Notes under the pieces: model-generated
What the model saw: the letters and a program-made list of their open reading frames with translations, nothing else
What the model was told of the DNA's origin: nothing
Databases searched by the model: none
In this document: positions 8,201 to 17,387 of the stretch, in pieces
Layout of the letters: every line of letters begins with the position of its first letter
Position numbering within the stretch: the first letter of the stretch is position 1
Translations under genes and position numbers: made by a program
DNA from: Rothia nasimurium
GTDB lineage: Bacteria > Actinomycetota > Actinomycetes > Actinomycetales > Micrococcaceae
NCBI RefSeq assembly: GCF_014217215.1
Contig: NZ_CP056080.1
Span: forward strand, 2,170,001 to 2,234,000
Length of the DNA stretch: 64,000 nucleotides
Reading direction: 5' to 3'

Positions 8201-9256
8201 GTGTACGAGAGTGCCGTCCAGAACCTGATTGACGAGCTGGGCCGCCTACCCGGCGTGGGCCCCAAGTCAGCCCAGCGTATCGCCTTCTACATTCTGAATG
8301 CGGAAAGCTCTGAGATGGCCAAGCTCACCGACGCTATCGCGCGCGTGAAGAAGACCGTGAGCTTCTGCGAAATCTGCGGTAACGTCTCTGAAACCAAGCT
8401 CTGCGCTATCTGCCGCGACGAGCAGCGCGACCCGGCTGTGCTGTGCGTGGTGGAGGAGTCCAAGGACGTGGTGGCCGTTGAGCGCACCCGCTCTTTCACC
8501 GGCCGCTACCATGTGCTGGGCGGGTCCATTAACCCTATGGCCGGTATCGGGCCGGAACAGCTGCGTATCCGCGAGCTGGTGGCCCGCCTGTCGGATGAGC
8601 GCATCACCGAGCTGATTCTCGCCATGGACCCCAACCTTGAGGGTGAGGCTACCGCCACCTACCTCTCGCGCCTGCTGGTGCCCATCGGTATTCGCGTGTC
8701 GCGCCTGGCGTCGGGTCTGCCGGTGGGTGGCGACCTGGAATACGCCGACGAAATCACCCTGGGCCGTGCCCTTGAGGGCCGCCGCATCATCAGCGAGGGC
8801 ACCCGCGCTGAGGTCGCAAACCCTGCCGAAGATTTTGAGGCCGCCCTTGAGGCAGAAACCGAGGCCAAGGAGCAGCAGGCCGCAGCGGAGCAGGCAGCTA
8901 AGGGCCCGCGGGCCCGCTGGTCTGGTTCTATGTTCGATGATCTTGATAGCGAGGACGCCGCCCCCACAGCTCCCAGCGAGCCTTCCCCGGCTGAGGGGCA
9001 GCAGGGGGACCTAAACGAAGAGCTGTTGGAGCAGGAGCTGGCGGGTATTCCGGGTGAGCTGTCTGCCGAAGAGCAGGCTGAACTCGCGGCGGCAGCTGCC
9101 TTTGAGGCTGAAGAGGCCGGTGAGGGCGTGCAGTCAGAAGAGCTGCGCGATGCCTACGAAGCCAAGCTAGAAGAGCTGAAGAAGACCCCATTGCGCACGG
9201 TTGCCCCCGAGATCCCACCGATTCCGGGTAAGACCTACGTGAACCCCTGGACCTAA
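8201..9256 (+). CDS. recR: Recombination protein RecR with an acidic C-terminal extension
   Basis: Recombinational DNA-repair protein acting with RecF/RecO to load RecA at gaps. Residues 1-195 are a complete RecR: helix-hairpin-helix [14 protein letters not shown] (16-29), Cys4 zinc finger C56-C59-C68-C71, and a Toprim domain with VVEESKDV and [10 protein letters not shown]. The core ends with the usual LGRALEGRR. About 155 extra residues follow that are Ala/Glu-rich, with an ordered-looking tail ending [19 protein letters not shown]. RecR proteins are normally ~200 residues, so this extension is notable. The start is GTG with AAGGAG upstream; it is coupled to dnaX by a 12-bp gap. Confidence 0.93.
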   Translation: MYESAVQNLIDELGRLPGVGPKSAQRIAFYILNAESSEMAKLTDAIARVKKTVSFCEICGNVSETKLCAICRDEQRDPAVLCVVEESKDVVAVERTRSFTGRYHVLGGSINPMAGIGPEQLRIRELVARLSDERITELILAMDPNLEGEATATYLSRLLVPIGIRVSRLASGLPVGGDLEYADEITLGRALEGRRIISEGTRAEVANPAEDFEAALEAETEAKEQQAAAEQAAKGPRARWSGSMFDDLDSEDAAPTAPSEPSPAEGQQGDLNEELLEQELAGIPGELSAEEQAELAAAAAFEAEEAGEGVQSEELRDAYEAKLEELKKTPLRTVAPEIPPIPGKTYVNPWT

Positions 9257-9401
9257 ACCCATGGGTCTGTAATTTAGCGTCACACACGTTAAATTCCCGT
9301 CATTTGAGCAAAAATCGTCCAAGTGCGACGCCCACCCCTACGATAGATTTAGGCCGGAAAATGCCCGGCACCTTCAACACCTTTATACTGGAGAAGTTTC
9401 A

Positions 9402-10691
9402 ATGAGCCTGATTGTCCAAAAGTTCGGTGGGTCCTCGGTTTCTGACGCCGAGGGTATTAAGCGTGTAGCTCGCCGCATTGTGGACACGCAGAAGGCTGGC
9501 AACGAGGTCGTCGTGGTGGTCTCAGCAATGGGCGACACCACCGATGAACTGCTCGACCTTGCGGCTGAAGTAACCCCCAACGCCGGCCCCTCGCGTGAAC
9601 TCGATATGCTGCTGAGCGCCGGCGAACGAATTTCTATGTCCGTCCTGGCCCTGGCTATCAACAACATGGGCGGCCGTGCCCAGTCCTTCACCGGCTCCCA
9701 GGCCGGCATGATTACCGACGGTGTGCACGGTTCTGCCCGCCTGGTTGAGGTCAACCCCGAGCGTATTCGCACCGCCCTTGATGAAGGCTACGTCGCCATT
9801 GTCGCGGGCTTCCAGGGCATGAACCGCCAGACCCGCGACATCACCACCCTGGGCCGTGGCGGCTCAGACACCACCGCGGTTGCCCTGGCGGCAGCCCTAA
9901 ATGCTGATGTCTGTGAGATCTACTCAGACGTTGACGGTGTGTTCACCGCTGACCCGCGTATCGTGCCGTCCGCCCATAAGCTCGATACCGTCACGAGCGA
10001 GGAAATGCTTGAGATGGCCGCTAACGGCGCCAAGATTCTGCACCTGCGTTCGGTAGAGTACGCGCGCCGTTTCAACCTGAAGCTGCATGTTCGCTCTTCG
10101 TTCTCACAGCTTGAAGGCACTCTCGTTATCCCCGACAATGAGGGTATGACTACTAATTTGAAGGAGATCCCCTTGGAACAGCCCCTCGTCTCGGGCGTCG
10201 CCCACGACCGTAGCCAGGCTAAGGTCACCGTTATTGGTGTACCCGACGTGCCCGGTTCCGCGGCCAAGGTGTTCGGTATTCTCAATGAGACCAACGTGAA
10301 CCTCGACATGATTGTTCAGAACGTCTCAACCGACCGCCCCGACGTCACCGACATCTCTTTCACTCTGCCCCAGGACCAGGGCGCTGCCGCTCTGGCTGCG
10401 CTTGAAGCTAAGAAGGCTGAGCTGGGCTTTGAAGAGGTCCAGTACAACGAGTCCATCGGTAAGCTGTCGCTGGTGGGTGCGGGTATGAAGTCCAACCCCG
10501 GTGTATCATTCAAGTTCTTTGATGCGCTGAGCACCGCCGGCATCAACATTGAGATGATTTCTACCTCTGAGATCCGCATTTCGGTTATCACCGATATTGA
10601 GAATCTAGATGAAGCTGTGCGCGCTGTGCACTCAGCTTTTGACCTTGATACCGAAGGTGAGGCTACCGTTTACGGTGGTACCGGCCGCTAG
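9402..10691 (+). CDS. lysC: Aspartate kinase, alpha subunit
   Basis: Catalyses ATP-dependent phosphorylation of aspartate, the first step toward lysine, threonine, methionine and diaminopimelate. The 429-residue protein begins with the kinase signature KFGGSSV (7-13) and has [18 protein letters not shown] and [15 protein letters not shown] in the catalytic domain. The C-terminal ~170 residues form two ACT domains ([32 protein letters not shown]), the site of lysine/threonine feedback inhibition. An internal start makes a separate beta subunit (see 10173-10691). Upstream is a TACGAT box near 9339. A strong terminator follows. The usual partner asd is not adjacent here. Confidence 0.95.
   Translation: MSLIVQKFGGSSVSDAEGIKRVARRIVDTQKAGNEVVVVVSAMGDTTDELLDLAAEVTPNAGPSRELDMLLSAGERISMSVLALAINNMGGRAQSFTGSQAGMITDGVHGSARLVEVNPERIRTALDEGYVAIVAGFQGMNRQTRDITTLGRGGSDTTAVALAAALNADVCEIYSDVDGVFTADPRIVPSAHKLDTVTSEEMLEMAANGAKILHLRSVEYARRFNLKLHVRSSFSQLEGTLVIPDNEGMTTNLKEIPLEQPLVSGVAHDRSQAKVTVIGVPDVPGSAAKVFGILNETNVNLDMIVQNVSTDRPDVTDISFTLPQDQGAAALAALEAKKAELGFEEVQYNESIGKLSLVGAGMKSNPGVSFKFFDALSTAGINIEMISTSEIRISVITDIENLDEAVRAVHSAFDLDTEGEATVYGGTGR
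10173..10691 (+). CDS. lysC: Aspartate kinase beta subunit from an in-frame internal TTG start
   Basis: AAGGAGATCCCC precedes an in-frame TTG at 10173-10175, giving a 172-residue protein consisting only of the two ACT regulatory domains. It would begin (M)EQPLVSGVA. This aligns with the start of the known internally initiated beta subunit of Corynebacterium glutamicum aspartokinase, which also comprises the ACT domains in an alpha2beta2 enzyme. The ribosome-binding site is seen; use of the start is inferred from that homology. Confidence 0.75.
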   Translation: MEQPLVSGVAHDRSQAKVTVIGVPDVPGSAAKVFGILNETNVNLDMIVQNVSTDRPDVTDISFTLPQDQGAAALAALEAKKAELGFEEVQYNESIGKLSLVGAGMKSNPGVSFKFFDALSTAGINIEMISTSEIRISVITDIENLDEAVRAVHSAFDLDTEGEATVYGGTGR

Positions 10692-10720
10692 GTTGTGAAC
10701 TAGGTTTGTCCGCGAGGACG

Positions 10721-10771
10721 CTCGGGCCCCGGGCTGGCAGCATCAGGCTGCTGGCCCGGGGCTCGGCTTTT
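10721..10771 (+). terminator. Rho-independent terminator after lysC
   Basis: A GC-rich stem, GCCCCGGGC pairing with GCCCGGGGC and extended by GGCAGC/GCTGC, encloses a short loop and ends in CTTTTG. It separates lysC from the next gene. Confidence 0.75.
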
Positions 10772-10777
10772 GCCCAC

Positions 10778-10783
10778 TAGAAT
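10778..10783 (+). promoter_or_regulatory. -10 box of a leaderless gene
   Basis: TAGAAT is followed by seven bases and the ATG at 10791, with no ribosome-binding site. The context matches the start region of the gene at 2396 on the minus strand. Confidence 0.5.
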
Positions 10784-10790
10784 AGACCCC

Positions 10791-11711
10791 ATGCCCCTCA
10801 CCCTCCTTGCCCCGGACGATTGGCGTACACTAGCGCGCGCCCATGAAGAACGCTCCGGCCGCTACGCCCTGCCCTTCGCACGCCGCCGCGAGCGCGGCCA
10901 AGCCCACCCCGTTGAAGACTTCCTCTTCACCTACTACACCCTAAAACCCGGGCAGTTTATGCGCTGGCACCCCGGTGCGGGGGTCATTCTGCAGGACGCC
11001 GGTGAGCGGGCAGACTGGAAGTTCTACCGGGCCGCTACCCAGCAAGAATTGGAAGAGGCAGGCCTACCACCTGCCGAAGCCGCCACGGCGGCGCAGGCGG
11101 GCACCAGCGTCCTTGTCGATACCGAAAAGTTTGCTGAGGACCGCGCCTCAGCCATTGATTTTGCGCGGATTATCCTGGGCAAAACCGCGGCCAAGCCCGG
11201 TTTCTTTGGCTGTTTTGGTCTACACGAGTGGGCTATGGCCTACAAGTCGGTGGAGAATAATATCCGCCACGACTACCTAGAACTGCGCCTGGGGGCAGAG
11301 GGCACCGATCGGGTGGTTGAGAGCCATAAAATTAGGTGCTCCCACTTCGATGCCTTCCGGTTCTTCATGCCCCAGGCGGTACCCATGAACGAGCTACAAC
11401 CCACGCGTGAGCAACAGCGCAACCTAGAGCAGCCAGCCTGCCTGCACGCCAACATGGATATCTACAAGTGGGCCTATAAGCTCCTACCCCTGGTACCCTC
11501 GCACCTGGTCATGGACTGCTTCGAACTGGCCTGGGACGTGCGCGAACTCGACATGAAAGCAGCCCCCTACGACCTAGAGGACTGGGGTTATGAGCCGGTT
11601 GCCATTGAAACCCCCGAAGGTAAAGCCGAGTACGTGCGCCAGCAAAGACTCTTCGCCGACCGGTCAGTCGCCCTGCGGCAGAGGTTGCTCGATGCTATCG
11701 AGTGCGTCTAG
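10791..11711 (+). CDS. Conserved actinobacterial protein, often named 3-methyladenine DNA glycosylase
   Basis: A 306-residue soluble protein. The pattern HPVEDFLFTYYTLKPGQFMRWHPG near residue 40, then FGLHEWAMAYKS and SHKIRCSHFDAFRFF, is a conserved actinobacterial family. I recall it being labelled 3-methyladenine DNA glycosylase in databases. I see no helix-hairpin-helix or other DNA-glycosylase hallmark, so that name should be treated as provisional. The frame is open to 10770 (TTG), but the ATG at 10791 lies seven bases after a TAGAAT box, so a leaderless start is preferred. It is convergent with the oxidoreductase pseudogene that follows. Confidence 0.65.
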   Translation: MPLTLLAPDDWRTLARAHEERSGRYALPFARRRERGQAHPVEDFLFTYYTLKPGQFMRWHPGAGVILQDAGERADWKFYRAATQQELEEAGLPPAEAATAAQAGTSVLVDTEKFAEDRASAIDFARIILGKTAAKPGFFGCFGLHEWAMAYKSVENNIRHDYLELRLGAEGTDRVVESHKIRCSHFDAFRFFMPQAVPMNELQPTREQQRNLEQPACLHANMDIYKWAYKLLPLVPSHLVMDCFELAWDVRELDMKAAPYDLEDWGYEPVAIETPEGKAEYVRQQRLFADRSVALRQRLLDAIECV

Positions 11712-11720
11712 GGGCAACAG

Positions 11721-12591
11721 CTAGAGCTTGACCACCATCTTGCCGGTGTTAGCACCCTGCATCATGGCGATGAAGGCTTCGATGGTGGAGTCGAGCCCCT
11801 CGTAGACGGTCTCGTCATAGGCGATCTTGCCGTCGGCAAACCAGCGGCCCATCTTTTCGCGGAACTCGGGGGCGACGTCCAGGTACTCCCCCAGGGTGAA
11901 GCCCTGCATGGTCAGGCCCTGCTTGACCATGTTGGTCATGTTGTCGGGGCCGGGGGTGGTCTCGTTGGTGTTGTAGGCCGAGATCGCGCCGCAGAGCGCC
12001 AGTCGGCCGCCGCGGTTCATCACGTCGAGAGCGGCTTCGAGGTGGTCGCCGCCGACGTTGTCGAAGTAGACGTCTACGCCATCTGGAACTAGCTCGGGCA
12101 GGGTCTGCCGCACGGGGGCGTCCTTGTAATTGAGGGCGGCGTCGTAGCCGTATTTGCTGGTCAGCAGCTCAACCTTCTCAGCCGAGCCAGCGCTGCCGAC
12201 AACACGGGAGGCGCCGAGTAGGCGTGCGATCTGCCCGACGGCGGTGCCCACGGCGCCCGCTGCGCCAGAGACGAACACAACGTCGCCTTCTTTCAGGTGG
12301 GCGATGCGGGTCAGGCCTGCGTAGGTGGTCATTGCCGTCATGCCCAGCATGCCCAGGTAGAGCGAGGACGGCACCGCCGGTGATGCGTTCCCCCAGGCCG
12401 TAGGGGGCTACATAGCTCTTGGTGTCGTTCATGCGCCCGCGCATATAGGGGTCAACCGAGATGAACTCGTTTTTAACGCGTACCTGGCCATCGGTGAGCT
12501 CAGGCAGGGTAACGGTGGCAAATTCGAAGTTGTCGGAGGTGGGCCAGCCGCTGGGGCGGGAGGCAAGGCGGATTTCACGTGCTTGGGTCAT
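11721..12591 (-). pseudogene. NADP-dependent medium-chain oxidoreductase, broken by internal deletion
   Basis: Two overlapping frames together make one decayed gene of the leukotriene-B4-dehydrogenase-like / CurA-type quinone oxidoreductase family. The N-terminal part (12591 down to about 12385) begins MTQAREIRLASRPSGWP and runs through SVDPYMRGRMNDTKSY to GERITGGAV. The C-terminal part (from about 12374) begins PSSLYLGMLGMTAMTTYAGL and contains the NADP-binding VFVSGAAGAVGTAVGQIA. Family members have roughly 40-50 residues between these points. Here they are missing and the frame changes at the junction near 12375-12385. A good AAAGGA site precedes the original ATG. A functional full-length product is not possible. 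Confidence 0.85.
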
Positions 12592-12645
12592 GATTTTTCC
12601 TTTCGAAAGCTGTTTAACCAGTTCTACGCCTGTCGAGGGCGTTTG

Positions 12646-13029
12646 TTAAAGGGTTGCGCCCAGAGCAAGCAGAAGGACGGCGAGCAGCGGGAAGGCACCC
12701 TGCTTGATGGCGGCGGAGCGCTTGTCGGGTGAGGTGATGAAGAGGACGGCTGCGGCGGCCAGCATTGACCCGGTACCGGCGAGCATGAGGGCCAGACCCA
12801 CGGCGGGGGCACCGGCGAAGTGGGCCAGGGCACCGGCAGCGGCGATGATTGCCAGGAAGAGGTTGTAGAAGCCCTGGTTGTAGGCCATTTCCTTGGTCTG
12901 TTCGGCTGATTCACGGCTCATGCCGAAGACTGGCAGGGCTCGGGTGGTCCAGGCGAAGGATTCGAGGTAGAAGATAAAAACGTGCAGGGCGACGGCGAGC
13001 AGTAGGGCGATGATACCGGCGATGGTCAA
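12646..13029 (-). CDS. DUF1304 family membrane protein
   Basis: A 127-residue integral membrane protein with four hydrophobic segments. Its start (LLLAVALHVFIFYLESFAW), the NQGFYNLFLA motif and the closing helices identify DUF1304. The molecular function of that family is not established. It starts at TTG 13029 with AAAGGG upstream. It diverges from a TetR gene with a palindrome in the shared intergenic region, so it is probably that regulator's target. Confidence 0.85.
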   Translation of the reverse strand: MTIAGIIALLLAVALHVFIFYLESFAWTTRALPVFGMSRESAEQTKEMAYNQGFYNLFLAIIAAAGALAHFAGAPAVGLALMLAGTGSMLAAAAVLFITSPDKRSAAIKQGAFPLLAVLLLALGATL

Positions 13030-13073
13030 GGGGATACCCTTTCATAGGTTTTTGTAACGCTTATTCCAATATA

Positions 13074-13090
13074 TACTAGAATGGTCAGTA
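13074..13090. promoter_or_regulatory. Candidate TetR operator between divergent genes
   Basis: TACT-N9-AGTA, with core TAGAATGGTCAGTA, is centred in the 94-bp region between the DUF1304 gene and the divergent TetR gene, in the AT-rich stretch that must hold both promoters. Binding by the neighbouring TetR protein is inferred. Confidence 0.45.
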
Positions 13091-13123
13091 CACAATTTTA
13101 CTAGCTATGAAACGAGGCACACC

Positions 13124-13702
13124 ATGGGGCGCACAGCAACCTTCGACCGAGCGGACGCCGTCAGGGCAGCCCGCGGCATCTTTTGGGACCGGGGCTACGA
13201 GGCAACCTCAATCCCCGACCTGGAACAGGCAACCGAGCTACGGCGCTCCAGCCTCTACCACACTTTCGGCTCCAAAAAAGAACTCTTTGACCTAGTCATC
13301 GAGAACTATCTCAATACGATAGTCAGGCCACTACTGGCAAGAATTACCGCTCAAGACGCAGCACCCACAGCGCTACAGACTTACTTTGAAACCATCACAA
13401 ATGCTCTCGAAACAACCCCGGAGCACCCCGGCTGCCTCCTCATTGCAGCGGCCAACGCACCCATCGGGCAGGATCCCGCAGTACGTGAAGCTATCACCAA
13501 ATACCACGGTGAACTTGAACAAGCATTCACCCACGGAATCGGAGCAACCTTTCCTCATCTCACGATGCAAGAAGCAAAAAATCAGGCAAAAATTTTGGTC
13601 GCCCTCGTGGTCTCAGCCCTAGCGCTTGCACGCACCAACCGCGACCTGGCGATAGCTAACCTTACCGTCGCCAAAAACCTCGCCACAGCCACCGCGCAGT
13701 AG
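13124..13702 (+). CDS. TetR/AcrR family transcriptional regulator
   Basis: A 192-residue regulator. The N-terminal helix-turn-helix reads AVRAARGIFWDRGYEATSI, PDLEQATELRRSSLYHTFGSKKELFD (about residues 13-58). The C-terminal ligand domain contains HPGCLLIAAANAP, a segment typical of the TetR_C 'CGCLLxN' type regulators of oxidoreductase or efflux genes. It faces away from the DUF1304 gene and, beyond it, the broken oxidoreductase. Those were probably its original regulon. Confidence 0.85.
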   Translation: MGRTATFDRADAVRAARGIFWDRGYEATSIPDLEQATELRRSSLYHTFGSKKELFDLVIENYLNTIVRPLLARITAQDAAPTALQTYFETITNALETTPEHPGCLLIAAANAPIGQDPAVREAITKYHGELEQAFTHGIGATFPHLTMQEAKNQAKILVALVVSALALARTNRDLAIANLTVAKNLATATAQ

Positions 13703-13813
13703 AAGTTGCGAGCACCGCACCCCACCTGCCCCAATGTGCCCCTCGACACTCCAGCCCCGTGTAAAATGAGACCTGGCTCTAATTAGATTCCAGCACCCAA
13801 GGAGTGCCCATTC

Positions 13814-14065
13814 ATGGCCCGTATTGTTGTTGACGTTATGCTCAAGCCCGAAATCCTCGACCCCCAGGGCAAGGCTATCGCTCACGAGCTTCCCCGTATC
13901 GGTCTGAACAACTTCACCGATGTTCGTCAGGGTAAGCGTTTTGAACTGACCGTTGATGGTGAAGTCACCGAAGAACTGCTCGCGCAGGCCCGCCGGGCAG
14001 CTGAAGAGCTGCTGTCTAACCCCGTGATTGAAGACGTCGTCAACGTCGAAGCTCTGGAGGACTAA
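13814..14065 (+). CDS. purS: Phosphoribosylformylglycinamidine synthase subunit PurS
   Basis: Small structural subunit (83 residues) of the three-part FGAM synthase complex of purine biosynthesis. It has the typical start [18 protein letters not shown] and the [12 protein letters not shown] and [13 protein letters not shown] motifs. AAGGAG lies upstream, and a TAAAAT box near 13762 is a plausible -10. It is the first gene of purS-purQ-purL, separated from purQ by 5 bp. Confidence 0.95.
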   Translation: MARIVVDVMLKPEILDPQGKAIAHELPRIGLNNFTDVRQGKRFELTVDGEVTEELLAQARRAAEELLSNPVIEDVVNVEALED

Positions 14066-14070
14066 AAGAC

Positions 14071-14880
14071 GTGGCAGAATCCCTCGCAGCAACCGAAGTT
14101 CCCCTGGTGGGCGACTTCTCTCAGAACACTCCCGACGCCGCCCTGGCTGATGTACGCGTTGGTGTCATCACCTTCCCCGGCACCCTGGACGACCGCGATG
14201 CCTCCCGCGCCGTCCGCCTAGCTGGTGGAACCCCCGTACCGCTGTGGCACGATGAAGTAGCTCTACACGATGTAGACGCTGTGATTGTGCCCGGCGGTTT
14301 TTCGTATGGTGATTACCTGCGCGCAGGCGCTATTGCCGCCAAGGCCCCGGTCATGAGCAAAGTCGTTGAGGCAGCTAGCGCCGCTGGTACCTCGGGTTCC
14401 GCTCCCCTGCCGGTACTCGGCATCTGCAACGGTTTCCAGATTCTGACCGAAACCCACCTGCTGCCCGGCTCCATGATCAAGAACGATCACCGCAAGTTCA
14501 TCTGCCGCGATCAGACCCTGCGCGTTGAGACCAACCAGACTGCCTGGACCGGCGACTTCGAAGCGGGCCAGAACATCGTGGTACCCCTCAAGAACCAGGA
14601 CGGCCAGTACGTCGCCGATGCCAAGACCCTTGAGGCTCTTGAGGCTGAAGGACGCGTGGTGTTCCGCTACGTGGACGTTAACCCCAACGGCTCCCGCAAC
14701 GACATCGCCGGTATCGCCAACGAGCGCGGTAACGTCGTGGGCCTCATGCCCCACCCCGAGCACGCCGTTGAGCCCGGCTTCGGCCCCTCGTCCTCAGGTT
14801 TTGGCACCGTGGGTCTGCGCGGCGGCACGGACGGCCTGGGCGTCTTCACCTCCGTACTCAATCAGCTGGTTTCGGCCTAA
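14071..14880 (+). CDS. purQ: Phosphoribosylformylglycinamidine synthase subunit PurQ (glutaminase)
   Basis: Class I glutamine amidotransferase that supplies ammonia to PurL. The 269-residue protein has the conserved [18 protein letters not shown] start at residue 30, the nucleophile C119 in LGICNGFQ, and the His/Glu pair in [10 protein letters not shown] near 225-234. About 27 extra N-terminal residues precede the family core. The GTG at 14071 has GGAGG upstream within the purS stop region, so the long form is probably real. Translation is probably coupled to purS. Confidence 0.95.
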   Translation: MAESLAATEVPLVGDFSQNTPDAALADVRVGVITFPGTLDDRDASRAVRLAGGTPVPLWHDEVALHDVDAVIVPGGFSYGDYLRAGAIAAKAPVMSKVVEAASAAGTSGSAPLPVLGICNGFQILTETHLLPGSMIKNDHRKFICRDQTLRVETNQTAWTGDFEAGQNIVVPLKNQDGQYVADAKTLEALEAEGRVVFRYVDVNPNGSRNDIAGIANERGNVVGLMPHPEHAVEPGFGPSSSGFGTVGLRGGTDGLGVFTSVLNQLVSA

Positions 14881-14905
14881 ACGCCTCGCATAAGGAATAA
14901 GAATT

Positions 14906-17224
14906 TTGAGCGACAAGAAGTTTAATCTCGACACCGTTGAGCACGCCGCTGCCACCCCCGAAGCCGAGCTACCCTGGGCTGAGCTGGGTCTAAAAGAGAA
15001 CGAGTTCGAGGACATCAAGAAGATTCTCGGCCGCCGCCCCACCGCAGCCGAGCTGGCTATGTACTCGGTCATGTGGTCAGAGCACTGCTCCTACAAGTCT
15101 TCCAAGGTGCACCTCAAGCAGTTCGGTGCCAAGGTCACCGACGAGATGAAGAAGGACCTCATGGTCGGCATCGGCGAGAACGCCGGCGTGACCAACATTG
15201 GCAACGGCTGGGCCGTGACCTTCAAGATTGAGTCCCACAACCACCCCTCCTACGTTGAGCCCTACCAGGGTGCAGCGACCGGCGTGGGCGGTATCGTGCG
15301 TGACATTATCTCAATGGGTGCCCGCCCCGTGGCCGTCATGGACCCCCTACGTTTCGGTGCCATCGACCACCCCGACACCGCCCGCGTCCTGCCCGGCGTT
15401 GTGTCCGGTGTTGGCGGCTACGGCAACTCCCTGGGCCTGCCCAACATCGGCGGCGAGGTCGAGTTCGACGAGTGCTACCAGGCCAACCCCCTGGTCAACG
15501 CCCTGGCTGTGGGCATCATGCGCCACGAGGACATCCGCACCGCAAACGCCTCAGGTACCGGCAACAAGGTGATCCTCTTCGGCGCCCGCACCGGTGGCGA
15601 CGGCATTGGTGGCGCTTCCGTTCTGGCGTCAGAGTCCTTCGACGACACCAAGCCCTCCAAGCGCCCCGCCGTGCAGGTGGGCGACCCCTTCGCTGAGAAG
15701 GTACTGATTGAGTGCTGCCTGGAGCTCTTCAAGAACTCCATCGTTGAGGGCATTCAGGACCTCGGCGCCGCAGGCATCTCCTGCGCCACCTCCGAGCTGG
15801 CCTCCAACGGCGACGGCGGTATGCACGTCGACCTGACCAAAGTTCTGCTGCGCGACCCCACCCTGACCCCGGGCGAGATTCTCATGTCTGAGTCCCAGGA
15901 GCGCATGATGGCTGTGGTGACCCCCGAGAACCTGAGCCGCTTCGAAGACATCATGAAGAAGTGGGACGTCGAATACTCCATCCTGGGTGAGGTTACCGGC
16001 TCCGGCCGCCTGACCATCGAATGGCAGGGCGAGATTATCGTCGATGTGGACCCCAAGACCGTCGCTCACGACGGCCCCACCTACGAGCGTCCTTACGCCC
16101 GCCCCGAGTGGCAGGACGCCCTGCAGGCCGACAAGTTCACCGGTTCTAGCGCGGACGACGCCCGCCCCACCGGCGCTGAGCTGGGCGAGGCTATCAAGGC
16201 ATTTATGGCTGCCCCCAACATGTGCTCCAAGTCCTGGATTACTAACCAGTACGACCGCTACGTTCAGGGCAACACCGCTCTGTCTATGCCCGATGACTCC
16301 GGCGTGATTCGCGTGGACGAAGAGACCGGCCTGGGCGTTGCCTTGGCAACCGACTCTAACCCCCGTTTCACCAAGCTCGACCCCTATGAGGGTGCGAAGG
16401 CGTCCCTGGCTGAGGCCTACCGCAACGTGGCTACCGTGGGTGCCCGCCCCGTGGCTGTCTCTGACTGCCTGAACTTCGGCTCTCCCGAAGATCCGGACAT
16501 CATGTGGCAGTTCGCTGAGGCCGTGCGCGGTATCGCCGACGGCTGTATGGAACTGGGCGTACCCGTGACCGGTGGTAACGTCTCCCTCTACAACCAGACC
16601 GGCGGCAAGGCCATTAACCCCACCCCCGTGGTTGCCATGATGGGAGTGATGGACGACGTCACCCGCCGCACCCCCTCCGGCTGGGCACCTGAGCATGACG
16701 GCCAGGCCCTCTACCTGCTGGGCACCACCCGTGACGAGCTGGACGGCTCCGAGTGGGCCCGTTTCAAGGGCCACCTGGGCGGCCTGCCCCCCAAGGTTGA
16801 CCTGGCTGCCGAGAAGCTGCTGGGCGACATGCTGGTGAACATGAGCCGCGACGGCATGATTGACGCTGCCCACGACGTCTCTGCCGGTGGCCTGGCTGCC
16901 GCCCTGGTTGAGGGCTGCCTGCGCTTTGGCGTCGGTGCCCGCGTTGGCCTGGGTGAGGTTGCTGAGCGCGACGGTATCGACCTCTTCACCCTGCTCTTCT
17001 CTGAGTCCCTGGGCCGCGTGGTTGTATCTGTGCCCCGCTCCGAGGAAGTTCGCTTCAAGGACATGTGCACCGCCCGCGACTACCCCTTCGCCCGTATCGG
17101 CGTGGTCGATGCCGCCTCTAACGCCCTGGATATTCAGGGTGAGGTCGCTATCAACCTGGACGAGCTGCGCGAAGCCCACGAGGGCACCCTGGCCCGCCAC
17201 TTCGGCGAGGTTGCCCCCAGCTAG
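14906..17224 (+). CDS. purL: Phosphoribosylformylglycinamidine synthase subunit PurL
   Basis: Synthetase subunit converting FGAR to FGAM with ATP and ammonia. It has 772 residues, of the small (Bacillus-type) PurL class that needs PurS and PurQ. Motifs include [45 protein letters not shown], and the second-half [13 protein letters not shown] and [15 protein letters not shown]. The start is TTG at 14906 with AAGGAA upstream. A strong terminator lies 18 bp after the stop. Confidence 0.95.
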   Translation: MSDKKFNLDTVEHAAATPEAELPWAELGLKENEFEDIKKILGRRPTAAELAMYSVMWSEHCSYKSSKVHLKQFGAKVTDEMKKDLMVGIGENAGVTNIGNGWAVTFKIESHNHPSYVEPYQGAATGVGGIVRDIISMGARPVAVMDPLRFGAIDHPDTARVLPGVVSGVGGYGNSLGLPNIGGEVEFDECYQANPLVNALAVGIMRHEDIRTANASGTGNKVILFGARTGGDGIGGASVLASESFDDTKPSKRPAVQVGDPFAEKVLIECCLELFKNSIVEGIQDLGAAGISCATSELASNGDGGMHVDLTKVLLRDPTLTPGEILMSESQERMMAVVTPENLSRFEDIMKKWDVEYSILGEVTGSGRLTIEWQGEIIVDVDPKTVAHDGPTYERPYARPEWQDALQADKFTGSSADDARPTGAELGEAIKAFMAAPNMCSKSWITNQYDRYVQGNTALSMPDDSGVIRVDEETGLGVALATDSNPRFTKLDPYEGAKASLAEAYRNVATVGARPVAVSDCLNFGSPEDPDIMWQFAEAVRGIADGCMELGVPVTGGNVSLYNQTGGKAINPTPVVAMMGVMDDVTRRTPSGWAPEHDGQALYLLGTTRDELDGSEWARFKGHLGGLPPKVDLAAEKLLGDMLVNMSRDGMIDAAHDVSAGGLAAALVEGCLRFGVGARVGLGEVAERDGIDLFTLLFSESLGRVVVSVPRSEEVRFKDMCTARDYPFARIGVVDAASNALDIQGEVAINLDELREAHEGTLARHFGEVAPS

Positions 17225-17242
17225 TCTCTAGCTACTCTGGGT

Positions 17243-17306
17243 AAGGACGCCGCCGCGCCCCTCCCCTGCCTTCGGGCAGGCAGGTGCGTGACGGCGTCCT
17301 TCTGTC
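17243..17306 (+). terminator. Terminator of the pur cluster
   Basis: AAGGACGCCG pairs with CGGCGTCCTT around an inner hairpin (CCTGCCTTCGGGCAGG), followed by CTGTCTT. The end of this element (CGTCCTTCTGTCTTAG) is also copied at 18426-18441. Confidence 0.65.
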
Positions 17307-17312
17307 TTAGCC

Positions 17313-17375
17313 TGTGCAGGGTTCTTGGGCTGTGTGCAGAGAAAACCCTGCACACAGCCCAAGAAACCTGCACAC
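17313..17375. repeat. Long palindromic repeat, copy 1
   Basis: A near-perfect inverted repeat. The arm TGTGCAGGGTTCTTGGGCTG plus TGTGCAG is mirrored after a short AAAA-type loop, with about two mismatches over ~29 bp. The same palindrome recurs in the same orientation at 18445-18507. Including upstream CGTCCTTCTGTCTTAG, the two ~81-bp copies form direct repeats flanking the AbiEi/DUF559-like gene. Confidence 0.85.
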
Positions 17376-17387
17376 CTACAATCTGGC

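Noticed and set aside
9257-9401. Lysine riboswitch upstream of lysC
   Set aside because: The 145-bp leader lacks the length and conserved elements of an L box.
5629-17200. Long minus-strand frames inside dnaX, lysC and purL (for example 15629-17200)
   Set aside because: They are shadows caused by GC-rich third positions, have Gly/Val/His-rich composition without motifs, and oppose certain genes.
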